64,000 bases of DNA from positions 39,740,143 through 39,804,142 of the forward strand of contig NC_088207.1 in assembly GCF_037126465.1 (NCBI RefSeq), given 5' to 3'. The position numbers were made by a program, and so were the translations under genes. Origin of the DNA: Ornithodoros turicata (Eukaryota > Arthropoda > Arachnida > Ixodida > Argasidae). Positions 41,101-55,593 of this stretch are shown piece by piece. Position 1 is the first letter of the stretch. Every line of letters starts with the position of its first letter. The notes under the pieces are model-generated. The model had not been told where the DNA came from and made no database searches. It worked only from the letters and a program-made list of their open reading frames with translations.

Positions 41101-41320
41101 AAGCACACTATCCTGGGATGCCGCAAAACATGCTAGTAAGGAAATCAGACTTTCCAAGATTAACTGTGTTTATTCTGACTTACAGCTGTCAATGGCAGCC
41201 AAGGGCATGAAGGAGAACTGCAACACAGAGTTCCGCAGCTACAACAGGAAGGAGTTGCAAGTGTGCCGCTTCAACTCTTACGACCTCACTTACGCACTGT
41301 TTGCAAAGGCGCCCAGTTGA
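20139..41320 (+). CDS. AMD1: S-adenosylmethionine decarboxylase proenzyme
   Basis: Pyruvoyl enzyme that decarboxylates S-adenosylmethionine to supply aminopropyl groups for spermidine and spermine synthesis. Eleven coding exons: 20139-20254, 32973-33059, 35421-35547, 36878-36952, 38775-38802, 38873-38915, 39049-39115, 39559-39732, 40326-40400, 40512-40592, 41186-41320. They give 335 residues (human 334). Visible features: N-terminal [13 protein letters not shown]; processing site [11 protein letters not shown] (E69/S70, Ser70 becoming the pyruvoyl group); KTCG cysteine C84; [10 protein letters not shown] (C229, S232); and TIHITPEP (H246), matching human C82, C226, S229 and H243. All are intact, so self-processing should work. 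Intron 1 is 12.7 kb. Exons 5 and 6 are only 28 and 43 bases. Intron 7 has AT-AC rather than GT-AG borders (separate entry). The start is the conserved N-terminal ATG. Confidence 0.95.
21853..22103 (+). repeat. tRNA-derived SINE
   Basis: The head reads like a tRNA gene: GTGGCCGTAATGGTTAGAAT (box A-like), then TCGCCTTCCACGTCGAGACT around the anticodon arm, with box B degraded after GGGAGGTGACG. A CT-rich tail-like body and the motif TTGCTTCGCGGCGCTA follow. The head-plus-body layout is that of a tRNA-derived SINE such as tick Ruka-type elements. Family membership is from memory and the boundaries are approximate. Confidence 0.55.
22732..22885 (+). repeat. GGCGTAGCCAG-type non-autonomous element, copy 1
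   Basis: The left end CAGCGTAGCCAGAAAAAAAT and right end CCCCCCTGGCTACGCCACTG are inverted repeats (GGCGTAGCCAG) around a G/C-run-rich centre with TCCCCCAAATGCAC. A second copy in the opposite orientation lies at about 26822-26975. No coding capacity. Confidence 0.6.
25769..25785. repeat. Homopolymer C run (17)
   Basis: A run of 17 C follows TCGTG just after the motif TCTGGATAAATCGCTGG, which matches one end of the element at 31215-31446. This is probably the degraded end of another copy. The length is prone to sequencing error. Confidence 0.5.
26822..26975 (-). repeat. GGCGTAGCCAG-type element, copy 2
   Basis: Opposite-orientation relative of 22732-22885. It shares the G-run followed by GAGGTTCAACCCCC, the TTTGGTAGTG(A)TGCATTTG segment and CCGAAATATTTTTCTGGCTA near the right end. 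The outer ends are more decayed than in copy 1. Confidence 0.55.
28898..29553. mobile_element. hAT-like element with degenerate GTTTCCGTT arrays
   Basis: Begins CAGGTAAAGGAATC and ends, reversed, CAGGGAAAGGCAACAG, between perfect 8-bp duplications GTAGTCGA (28890-28897 and 29554-29561). Both subterminal regions consist of degenerate GTTTCCGTTTC / CCGTTACC repeats, seen for example at 28920-29030 and 29435-29545. No transposase frame is seen. The smaller relative at 51446-51683 shares the ends and the repeats. Confidence 0.75.
31215..31446 (+). repeat. GGATAAATCACTGG-type non-autonomous element, copy 1
   Basis: The left end CAGTGGTTTATCCAGAATC is inverted at the right as TCTGGATAAATCACTGG. 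The interior carries GGTGTTGGAAAAAATG, ATTATAGTTACGTCATTACA and GCTTAACATATCATTAC, then an 18-G run (31411-31428). The same landmarks appear, reversed, in the longer copy at about 56543-57030. Confidence 0.65.
31832..32780 (+). mobile_element. Small LTR retroelement with truncated second LTR
   Basis: The first LTR (31832-32048, 217 bp) begins TGTGACTGAGAC and ends TCTACA. It is followed by TTTGGTGACCCGAAC, which looks like a tRNA primer-binding site. The second LTR begins at 32653 (TGTGCCTGAGAC) and matches the first for about 125 bp through GAACCAAGGCGCGG, then stops. The 604-bp interior is Ser/Pro/His-rich in translation and lacks protease, reverse transcriptase or integrase motifs, so the element is non-autonomous or heavily deleted. 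It lies in AMD1 intron 1, ending about 190 bp before exon 2. Confidence 0.7.
33255..34560 (+). mobile_element. Degenerate pogo/Tigger-type DNA transposon
   Basis: Inverted ends CAGTCGCCACCGATTTTTCG (left) and CAGTCGCCGACCGATTTTTC (right, reversed) sit between TA dinucleotides (33253-33254 and 34561-34562). The plus frame 33547-34032 holds a piece of the Tigger DDE endonuclease: [10 protein letters not shown], then [20 protein letters not shown]. In active relatives the first motif usually reads FIDNCPAH; here the catalytic aspartate position is Ala. Both this and the shortened frame argue that it is inactive. The 1.3-kb length against 2 kb or more for autonomous members indicates deletion. 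Confidence 0.85.
34594..34769. mobile_element. TA-flanked palindromic MITE, ends CAGTCAAACTCC
   Basis: Left end CAGTCAAACTCCTTTATAGC and right end, reversed, CAGTCAAACTCCTTTACAAC, bounded by TA on both sides. It is 176 bp with no coding capacity. Termini and TA duplication resemble the pogo/Tigger element just upstream and the longer one at 44022-44883. Confidence 0.75.
35548..36877 (+). other. AMD1 intron 3
   Basis: Contains one hAT-like element (36291-36609). The rest (35548-36280) shows no gene, only short frames. Confidence 0.6.
36291..36609. mobile_element. hAT-like element, ends TAGAGCCTGA
   Basis: Left end TAGAGCCTGAGGTTTTAGGG and reversed right end TAGAGCCTGAAGTTTTCAGG, with flanking 8-mers GTGACAAA (36283-36290) and ATGACAAA (36610-36617), 7/8 identical. 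It is 319 bp and non-coding. The internal CCTGAATTTAG motifs repeat near the right end. Confidence 0.75.
36953..38774 (+). other. AMD1 intron 4
   Basis: A hairpin element lies at 38460-38666 amid short AT/AC-rich dinucleotide stretches around 38420-38460. A short run of AATCAAATCAAATC-like repeats is at about 38210-38235. No other gene or RNA is seen. Confidence 0.55.
38460..38666. mobile_element. Short hairpin element, ends TACAGGGTGTTTGCTC
   Basis: Two arms of about 90 bp are inverted copies: TACAGGGTGTTTGCTCTAAC on the left and, reversed from the right, TACGGGGCGTTTGCTCTAAC, each followed by GTGTCCA and inward by GCGATAAAAGA and AGCTACTTG-like segments. No coding capacity. The terminal TACAGGGTGT resembles two other hairpin families in this window. 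Confidence 0.7.
39116..39558 (+). other. AMD1 intron 7: AT-AC, U12-type
   Basis: Exon 7 ends after CTTGAA and the intron starts ATATCCTTTT, which matches the strongly conserved U12 AT-AC donor. It ends CTTCTCAC, after which exon 8 reads GTTATCATGCAAGAT. This join keeps frame and gives QTLE-VIMQDLD, aligning with mammalian QTLE-ILMSELD. No GT donor near the end of exon 7 restores that alignment. A possible branch site, TTTTCTGAG, lies about 10 bases before the acceptor. Length 443 bases. Confidence 0.85.
39758..40022. mobile_element. Left-truncated hAT-like copy in AMD1 intron 8
   Basis: It matches the element at 7260-7628 from GGGGGGTAAAAA through TTATTTCAGGAGC, GTGGAAAAGTAGATT, GTTCTCCAGTGC and the right end GGTTTTACCC, then ACATAGGACCCTA. 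The left terminus is lost or degraded next to AMD1 exon 8 (ends 39732). Confidence 0.65.
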
Positions 41321-41900
41321 GGCCTACAGGGATGCCTGTCTGGACATACCTCTCGTACATTTCTCCTCTTTGGAGTCCTCAGCTAAACAAAGCATAGAAG
41401 AGCCTTGGACAGGCTCTCTCCTTCCTCTCGCGGCTTCGGAGGTCGCGGAGGAACCCGCGGCGACTAGTTGTACGTTGCTGCATCACAGGCCGGTCACCCG
41501 GCGCACGGCAGCGTGAAACAAGTTGCCCACATCGGTCTCTGCAGACTTGAGAGCAAAGCAGAGGCGATAACGGAAAAAAAGGCTGCCAGAAATGTGCCTA
41601 TTTCCAGCATTGAGGCACAACATGCGATCAGTCGCATCAAGTGATGCGACCGTAGTGTATAGCGTAGGTTTTGGTAACGTATGAGATTTTATCAGTGTTT
41701 TAGCATGTACTATACTTGTGTCCCACATGAAGGGTATTCTTTAACAATGAGGTATGTCCAGACGAGGCTAAACAGTGCATCTACTCGTCTCAAAATGTTG
41801 AATGTATTCTGTAACGGCTCTGTAAATGGGTATTCCTAGTGTGGAGTGCCAAAGGGAATCTTATTAGCTTTGCTTAATTTGACACGGCATAATGCTTCAC

Positions 41901-41906
41901 AATAAA
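41901..41906 (+). terminator. AMD1 polyadenylation signal AATAAA
   Basis: First AATAAA downstream of the AMD1 stop, 581 bases after it, followed by a GT-rich stretch (GTTTGGTT). It implies a 3' untranslated region of about 600 bases. Confidence 0.6.
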
Positions 41907-42013
41907 GTTTGGTTACGAGCAAGCTACACTTGTATCTGTTTCTACATGTGATCATTCTTTGAAAACAGCATGAAAGGAACTTCAGTATCCAAGATATCGT
42001 TTATGAATGATAA

Positions 42014-42370
42014 TTGCGTATGTACAGATTCCACAAACTAAAACACATTTTAAAGATTGCCACCCCAAGCAAAATTTGCGGACTCCAATGCCACGACCCT
42101 GAGGCAACCCCCACGCCATCTATTGAGAACTCAAGCAACTACATCAGCCAGTGGAACGACCTACGACCGACAGAGGTTGTCAAATCGTCTAAAATGCGTA
42201 GTTGGTGCATCCAGGAACACTACAACGTAAACCAAACATTCGTAGAAATTAGCTGGGTGCAAGGTACTGCACGCAGCAGTGATACGAAAGAGACTTTCAC
42301 GGCTTTTGTCGGAGCAGACGACGCGGAGAGAGGCGAACAGATGGCACAACAGACCAATCCAGACACATGA
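42014..42370 (+). other. Open reading frame of 118 codons, function unknown
   Basis: An uninterrupted frame lies 100 bases after the AMD1 polyadenylation signal. The translation is polar (for example YISQWNDLRPTEVV, WCIQEHYNVNQTF) without signal peptide, membrane segment or motif that I recognise. It could be chance, a decayed pseudogene or part of a transposable element. No splice context or neighbour supports it as a gene. Confidence 0.15.
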
Positions 42371-44021
42371 TGTTCGTACATGTTACAACTGTTGAAACCA
42401 TGATTTGAACTGAACTAATCAGGAGCTACTGCCACTTTTTTCAAAACATGTTTAATAGCAATTAGTAATCTGTCTCATATGCATTACATAGTACTTCAAT
42501 GTCACGTGATACCTGTCTACCAATCTGGAGTGGCCTCGACTGGCTTCGCGTGGAGCCGTGATCGCGGATATATCGATCTTTGAAATTCACCAAAATGAAC
42601 AATATGACGAACTGAGACGTAATTGCTTGCGTGCGTCATCGCAAAGCAAAGTTCTACCTGGTGATACATAAAAATACGGTGGTTCCATTTCACTTTACAG
42701 TTGTTTTAACAATTCCTTTTCTTTCTTTCGTTCGTGTACAGATTCAGCATTTGTGCCAGGCATTCCTGGTATTGCATGATCACGTATTCATCTGAAAAGC
42801 GGCGACCCCTGAAATTTTGTATTTGTACAATTACTTTCATACTAACAAGAGAGATTACAGCAGTTCAGTGCACTGGAAAGAGTAATTTCAGTCTGCTTAT
42901 CTCCAGGCTGCTTATCTCCTGCAGCAGCTGAGAACTCTGACAGTATATATTCTGAATCAATATTTTCTTGCAATGCATTCACTTTGTCATGAGAGACCAG
43001 TTTTAGAGCTAAGTTAATGTGAGTCTTTTAGAAACATGCTAAGTTGCTACATTACAATTCCTCAAATACTATGAAGCAAATTTATAGAAGCATGTAAATT
43101 GTTGCTCTGGGCATACCTAATGCCAATCAAAGCATTGCATTTCGCAGTTTCGCAGGGAGCGCCTGGGAAGTACACATCACAACTAATTACAAGTGTATGT
43201 ACATACATACTCACAACTCTCATAATATTGAACTTTAATAAATGCACAGTTTCATAAGTGAACTTTAAAGAGGTGATCACAACAGTGTGTAGTCACCTGA
43301 GGCACCTCTAAAGGTGTACTTGTAGTCCACATAAATCAACCCAGTTTCGTTAACTGAGAGTACAAATTTGCCGAGTACACCTCACTTTATCTTCAGTAAA
43401 TGCCACATCCGTTGTTGCACAAGAGATAAAAACAAGCAAGCCATTTTCCCTATAATCACCTACACTTTTTCTGTTCCACCCGGACAACCCTCAGTTGGAG
43501 TGATTGTGGACCAGATGCTTAATATGCTGTACATCTAACTGGGCAAGTCGGAACAACATTTCGACCACCAGCACATGTGTGGATGTCATATAGATATACC
43601 CATACGCTGACACAGAAGTCCTAATACCAGAACACTTGCCGAGAATCCAATTTCTGCATGGGAGACCCACGATAAATAGCCTTTATGCTGTTTCTAATAT
43701 TCTGTTCATGAGAAGAGGATCTGTGCAAATGGGAAAGGTGCCACCTGCCAGGATATGCCTCAAAGTAGCATTTCCCAGCCTTATGGCAAACGTCATACAT
43801 CTGTCTGCATTCCTTGGCTGTTGGACTGCAGCTGTTCACTGACATCAAAGTTAAGATAATATATACCATGATATAGGAAGCACGGAACAATAGTCAGCCA
43901 AGCATATTTTCCCGATTGACTGTTTAGTGCATGCTTGAGCATTCAGTTAGGCTAACTTGCACAAAGGCTACACATACGTCATTACGATGTACAGACATGA
44001 GTAACACACTACAATGCAATG

Positions 44022-44883
44022 CAGTCAAACCTCGTTACAACGAAACGCGACATAGCGAAATTCGCGATATAGCGAAATAATCTGGATTCCGCGGCAGAGG
44101 GCCATAGAGATCAATGTATTTTAACTCCCGCTACAACGAAACACTTTTCAGCCGCCGCCTCGATACAGCGAAAGAACGAGATAAGGTTTATGACCCCAAA
44201 GCCGACTTTAGGGTCATGAAAACAAAGGGCGCAAGCAGCGCCCTGTTCCCGCGGCGAAAGATGGCACGCGCGATTAGGGTCGGGAGGAATCTGGTGCCTA
44301 CAAAAGGAAATCTGAGTCATTGGAAGGTTAGGGATTTTCTTCCGAGGCTTCTCCTTTTCGCGCTTGTTTTGAACTGTCCGGTTGCAGCCAAGTAAAAAGA
44401 GCACGAGACGCAAGGCGGCAGACGTGAGAAACGCTTCGTTCGCGTAGCGACGTAAGTGATGAAATCAGCCTAGATGATTTTCTTGACGGGGACAAACATG
44501 CCGTAGCAACGGAGAGCCTTACGGAAAACGCACTGTCATAGACGTAGAAGGTTTGCGGGAGATCGCAACACGATATGGAGGGTTCGGCGGCATACGAACA
44601 ACGCGTGACACCGCGTCTTCTATAGGCACGACGCAGACGCGTATAACCGGCTATTTCACGCAAGAATAAAATACCGTAGGTGCACTTTGGCGCTGTATTT
44701 GTAGTTGTTGTCATTTTTCACGAAAAACTTTTCCGCATCGTAGCGGGAGTTATCGACGCTTATGTACAGCGCGCGCCCTCGCAAAGGTCGCGATCCCTGA
44801 CCTTCAATTCGGTACAACGAAATGTTCGATACAACGAAAGAAATTGCAGTCTCCGTGGGTTTCGTTATATCGAGGTTCGACTG
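44022..44883. mobile_element. TA-type element, ends CAGTCRAACCTCG
   Basis: Left end CAGTCAAACCTCGTTACAAC and reversed right end CAGTCGAACCTCGATATAAC are inverted repeats. A TA follows the right end (44884-44885); the left flank reads TG. The 862-bp interior has motifs AACGAAA, ATAGCGAAA and ATACAACGAAA near both ends, but no transposase frame. Termini are of the pogo/Tigger-MITE style seen at 33255-34560 and 34594-34769. Confidence 0.7.
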
Positions 44884-45321
44884 TACTTGCACTGATAGAG
44901 CTCTTTTATGTCCCCGTTAAGTCTCCATACCTTTGATTTGTCCATTGTGCATGTTTCCTTTGCTGTTGCATCACGTCCTCATTATTGTTGATTGCTTACA
45001 GACTATAAGTAAAGTTCAGACTCTTCAGTGTTTTCATTTGGCAAAAATCGGGAGGTGCTCATCGGAGCCCTTAATTCCCGGAATATTTTGAGCTTTTTGG
45101 ACATTCTCCGACAGGTGTTTCCGAAAAGTCAAAATTTTCCAGAAACTTCAACCTCCGTTAAGCATTCCCGATCATTGCCAGATGAAAACACCTAAAAGTC
45201 GGAACCCAAACTATAAGCAATCAACTATAAGTTCACTATAAGTTATAGTGAACATCTCCGTGACTTGTGATAGGTCCAGTACAAACAGCTGTCACTACAT
45301 TTACGCTATGCATGGCTGTGA

Positions 45322-52314
<6,993 letters not shown>

Positions 52315-53045
52315 GGCTAGTCGTAGATATCCCACCTTGCTGCTACTGTCTTTTAAACGCAACATATGACTACGTTCACGTTTCACGAAGTACACAGTTG
52401 TGCCGTAAGTCACCTTCCATTCCGTGTGGCCTTAGGGGTAAAATACTTGTAGTTACGTGCGTGGCAGCTAACGTAGCGAACTTCGATGTTTCAACTTTCA
52501 ACAGCACCAATAACTAGGTGGCGCGGGGCGCGGCGCCCACCAGTTTAACTTTAAATCAGTTGATTTGTGTGCTAATTATCTTCAAGTCTTCGGGGTTACA
52601 GCGTTAGTCCCTTACAAAATGAATGGTGCGTCGGTTCAGTGTACTATTAGCTTGCTTTTCGTTACACATACGCTGAAAAACACATCGTGGCCGAAAATAG
52701 CCGAAAGCCAGTTCGCAAGGCAGGACCGTAGCCGTCGTCTGCTATATGCAGAAAAAACAATAAGTTGTGTGCAACGTACGGCAGTTACGGAAAATATTTC
52801 TCTGTAAAAAATTGAAAAAGTGTCACCGCTACAGTCACTATATAAGCTTCGAAGCTTATATAGTGACTGTAGCCACCTTCATGCTTTCTTTAGTTGTTAT
52901 CGTATCGCAATGGACATCAAAGTGGGCCGTAGCCCATGCCACAGCCAATAGTATCCAACGTATCTTGTGCATTATTTGCATTTGCATTACTAACAATTGC
53001 ACTTTGCGAGCATAGACGTTTTGCACATACTACAGGTGTTGTAAT
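52315..53045. promoter_or_regulatory. Divergent promoter region of CCDC28 and CNOT10
   Basis: Only 731 bp separate the two start codons, so a shared bidirectional promoter is likely (inference). At 52828-52873 is a perfect 46-bp palindrome centred on TATAAGCTTCGAAGCTTATA, placing a TATATAAG-like sequence on each strand. A GC-rich patch (GCGCGGGGCGCGGCGCC) lies at about 52518-52534. No other gene fits here. Confidence 0.5.
52828..52873. repeat. 46-bp perfect palindrome
   Basis: Every base from 52828 to 52873 pairs with its mirror partner, with no spacer and centre TTCGAA. The ends read GCTACAGTCACTATA and its inverse. TA-CAGTC ends resemble those of the pogo/Tigger-type MITEs elsewhere in this window, so it may be a tiny palindromic insertion with TA duplications at 52830-52831 and 52870-52871. 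Confidence 0.85.
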
Positions 53046-55073
53046 ATGTCAGACAAGGAAAGCAACCCAGAGAGCAAGTCGCCAGAAGCTTTGTCTTCGG
53101 TAACAATTATATCGGAACAAGAGAAACAACTTGCTTCGTCGGCGACGGCAGATTTCAACGCAGGAAGGTATTCCAGCTGCATCGAAACTTTAAACAAGCT
53201 ACAGTCCTTAAGACCATCCGATGCAAAAGTGGCGCATAACAAGGCTGTGGCGACATACTATGCCTCAGGGAGAAAGAAATGCGACGAGTTCAACAAAAGC
53301 TTGAACGATGTTGCAGCTCGTTTGAGGATTAAGTTGTGCAATTCGAATACCTTTGACGACGTTGATCACACCGTCATTTTCTTCAATCAAGCTGTATTAT
53401 ATTACCACTCACAGCAATATCGAAAAGCTATCATAATCCTCGATAAGCTCTTCCAATTTATGGAGCCACTAGATGAGTCAATAGCCCGCCGCATATGCTT
53501 TCTGTACATAGAGCTTTGCCTCTGCTTGCAGCAACCGGAAAAGGGCATCTCACTCATATGCTACACAGAGAACCTCTTGTTCGGCAGCAAACAAGTGAGT
53601 GAGCTATCCAGTCAAAAACCTGCATCACCTGAAAAAGAACCAGAAGGAAAGGATATTGTTATGCCAGCTTCTGAAGATTCCAGTCCCAATGAAATATACA
53701 AGACCATCCTCCAGCAGTACAGAGCACGTTGCATGATCATGCTTAAATCAATAAAGGCCAGTAAGCGAGAAATCAAGAACCTGGTCAGTTCTGGTGCCAA
53801 CACCACCCAGACTGTATTCCTTCGGAGCCAGCTTGAATTTATGCGAGGAAACTACAGAAAGACAGTCAAAGTTCTGAATACCGCGATTGGGCAGTCTTCA
53901 TTAGACACTCGCCTCACAGCTATGTACAATAACAACATTGGGTGTGTGCACTTTTATACCGGAAAGCCAAATCTGGGATGCTTCTATTTCTCCAAGGCTC
54001 TCAAGGGTTATACCGAGAACCGCTTCAACAGTGGCATGGGAAACAACTTCGATAGCAGACTCTACTACCAACTGCTCTACAACCTGGGGCTCCAGAACCT
54101 TTACGCGGGGAACTACACATCGGCTTTTGACTGCCTCATTGAAGCGGTGCGATTTTACTCGACAAATCCTAGACTGTGGCTTCGAATTGCTGAGTGCTGT
54201 GTGTACCAACATAAGTCTGACAATGCAGCAGATTTTCAACTGAAGGACCGTAAGAAGCACATGATCCGTGGAACAGCGGGCAGTGGGTCTTATCGTAAGA
54301 TAATGTTATCCGCATCAATATCCAGAGACAATTACATTCCTGTCACGGATCAGTCTACTGCAATGCCAGCCCTCACTCTGGAATTTGCAACTCTTTCCTT
54401 GCAAAATGCGTTGCTGCTACTTTCTGAGCCCGCAGCTAACACTTTGCCCACTGATACTGGTGATGACAGTGCCCTACTTGAAAACGGAGCAGTAATTACC
54501 TCAACCACATCAGCTGATGAAATTACATCGCTAAGAAATTCTGTTTTGGCTCTGTCGGCTTACGTCGCGTTATGCCTGAACGACACAGTCGTTGCCCTGA
54601 AGCATGCAGACACCTTGCTTGCGCAGCCTAGGGTTTCGGACGTGCATAGGTTGTTGGGTCACCAGTATGCAGCCGAAGCCCTTCTGTTGTTGGACCGTGT
54701 GCCTGATGCCATTGCCCATCTTAACCCTGAGCAGATTAAAGACATGTCTCACATGCTTCCCGAACTGGAGGAAATGAAAGACGGAACAAAGCAAGCTTCA
54801 GAAGAAAATGACAAAGGGTACCGGAAGAGTTGGTTCCCAACGTCAGTGTCCACGGCCAAGGTAGTCAGCCTGTACAACCTGGCTGTGGCGTACACATTGC
54901 GTGGTGAGCTCAGTAAGGCGACGGAAACGTTGAGACTGGTTAGTGTCGCTAAGGGACCTGATCCTGAAATCCCTGTGCAGGCTCTGATGCTTGCAATCTA
55001 TGTGCAGTTGCAACAGGGTCATGCAGACTTGGCCAAGTCAATCATCAAGCAGCATCTTCCACAGTACAAGTAG
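53046..55073 (+). CDS. CNOT10: CCR4-NOT transcription complex subunit 10
   Basis: TPR-like scaffold subunit that pairs with CNOT11 and binds the N-terminal part of CNOT1 in the CCR4-NOT deadenylase complex, which controls mRNA decay. The frame is a single uninterrupted exon of 675 residues (human about 744). Landmarks in order: SEQEKQLASSATADFNAGRY (23-42, first helical repeat), IFFNQAVLYYHSQQYRKAI (about 111-129), IKASKREIKNLV (236-247), EFMRGNYRKTVKVLN (264-278), NNIGCVHFYTGKPNLGCFYF (296-315), FDCLIEAVRFYSTNPRLWLR (361-380), YAAEALLLLDRVPDAIAHLN and, near the end, YNLAVAYTLRGELSKA. The start is the first ATG after the divergent promoter and fits the acidic N-terminus of the family. Two overlapping AATAAA follow at 55093-55102. 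Absence of introns is odd beside the other genes here; intron loss or retrocopy are options. Confidence 0.93.
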   Translation: MSDKESNPESKSPEALSSVTIISEQEKQLASSATADFNAGRYSSCIETLNKLQSLRPSDAKVAHNKAVATYYASGRKKCDEFNKSLNDVAARLRIKLCNSNTFDDVDHTVIFFNQAVLYYHSQQYRKAIIILDKLFQFMEPLDESIARRICFLYIELCLCLQQPEKGISLICYTENLLFGSKQVSELSSQKPASPEKEPEGKDIVMPASEDSSPNEIYKTILQQYRARCMIMLKSIKASKREIKNLVSSGANTTQTVFLRSQLEFMRGNYRKTVKVLNTAIGQSSLDTRLTAMYNNNIGCVHFYTGKPNLGCFYFSKALKGYTENRFNSGMGNNFDSRLYYQLLYNLGLQNLYAGNYTSAFDCLIEAVRFYSTNPRLWLRIAECCVYQHKSDNAADFQLKDRKKHMIRGTAGSGSYRKIMLSASISRDNYIPVTDQSTAMPALTLEFATLSLQNALLLLSEPAANTLPTDTGDDSALLENGAVITSTTSADEITSLRNSVLALSAYVALCLNDTVVALKHADTLLAQPRVSDVHRLLGHQYAAEALLLLDRVPDAIAHLNPEQIKDMSHMLPELEEMKDGTKQASEENDKGYRKSWFPTSVSTAKVVSLYNLAVAYTLRGELSKATETLRLVSVAKGPDPEIPVQALMLAIYVQLQQGHADLAKSIIKQHLPQYK

Positions 55074-55092
55074 TAGCATGGTTGTGTTGAGA

Positions 55093-55102
55093 AATAAATA
55101 AA
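55093..55102 (+). terminator. CNOT10 polyadenylation signal (overlapping AATAAA pair)
   Basis: AATAAATAAA starts 20 bases after the CNOT10 stop. No poly-A tract follows, which would have been expected downstream of a young retrocopy. Confidence 0.65.
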
Positions 55103-55593
55103 TATGTGTGTTGACTCGATCTGCTTTGTATAAGAGACTGTTGAAAACCGTCTACAGTCAATCTCGTAATCAGTGCATTATCCGATGCTCCGATGCAGTT
55201 GAACACAGCGTGGCCACATTCATCATTTGCCAGTGCAAAAAAATATACAAAAAAACATATTCATAAATTTTACTAAGCGCGTATTGTTTCGGCTACTTCA
55301 CGCACTAGTTGAGTAATAATGTGTACACCCAAACAACAAAACCGAAACCGCAGCATAACTGCACGCTTCGCCTCATCTGGCCTCATTGCGAGCGAGTTAG
55401 CCGCGCCACGGCGCCTCTCGCCTCTCTCATGCTCTCCGTCTGCAACTCAGTTTACGCCACCACGCCACGCTGTAGCACCCCTTTCTTATTTCTTGTTTGT
55501 ACTTCTACCGATTTTGCTGCTTCCTTGAGGTGCAGTCACTGCAGTTCCTTCAGTTCGCAATTTTGTTGCCATTTCAGTTTCAGGCGTTGAAGA

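Larger units (their letters stand above)
41321..45321. other. Intergenic region between AMD1 and CCDC28-like 3' ends
   Basis: The two genes converge here. Identified contents are the AMD1 3' untranslated region with AATAAA at 41901-41906, an open frame at 42014-42370 of unknown meaning, and a CAGTC-ended element at 44022-44883. The rest (42380-44020, 44890-45320) contains no gene I recognise. Confidence 0.55.

Noticed and set aside
53901..54260. 119-codon antisense frame within CNOT10
   Set aside because: Antisense shadow of a well-supported coding exon.
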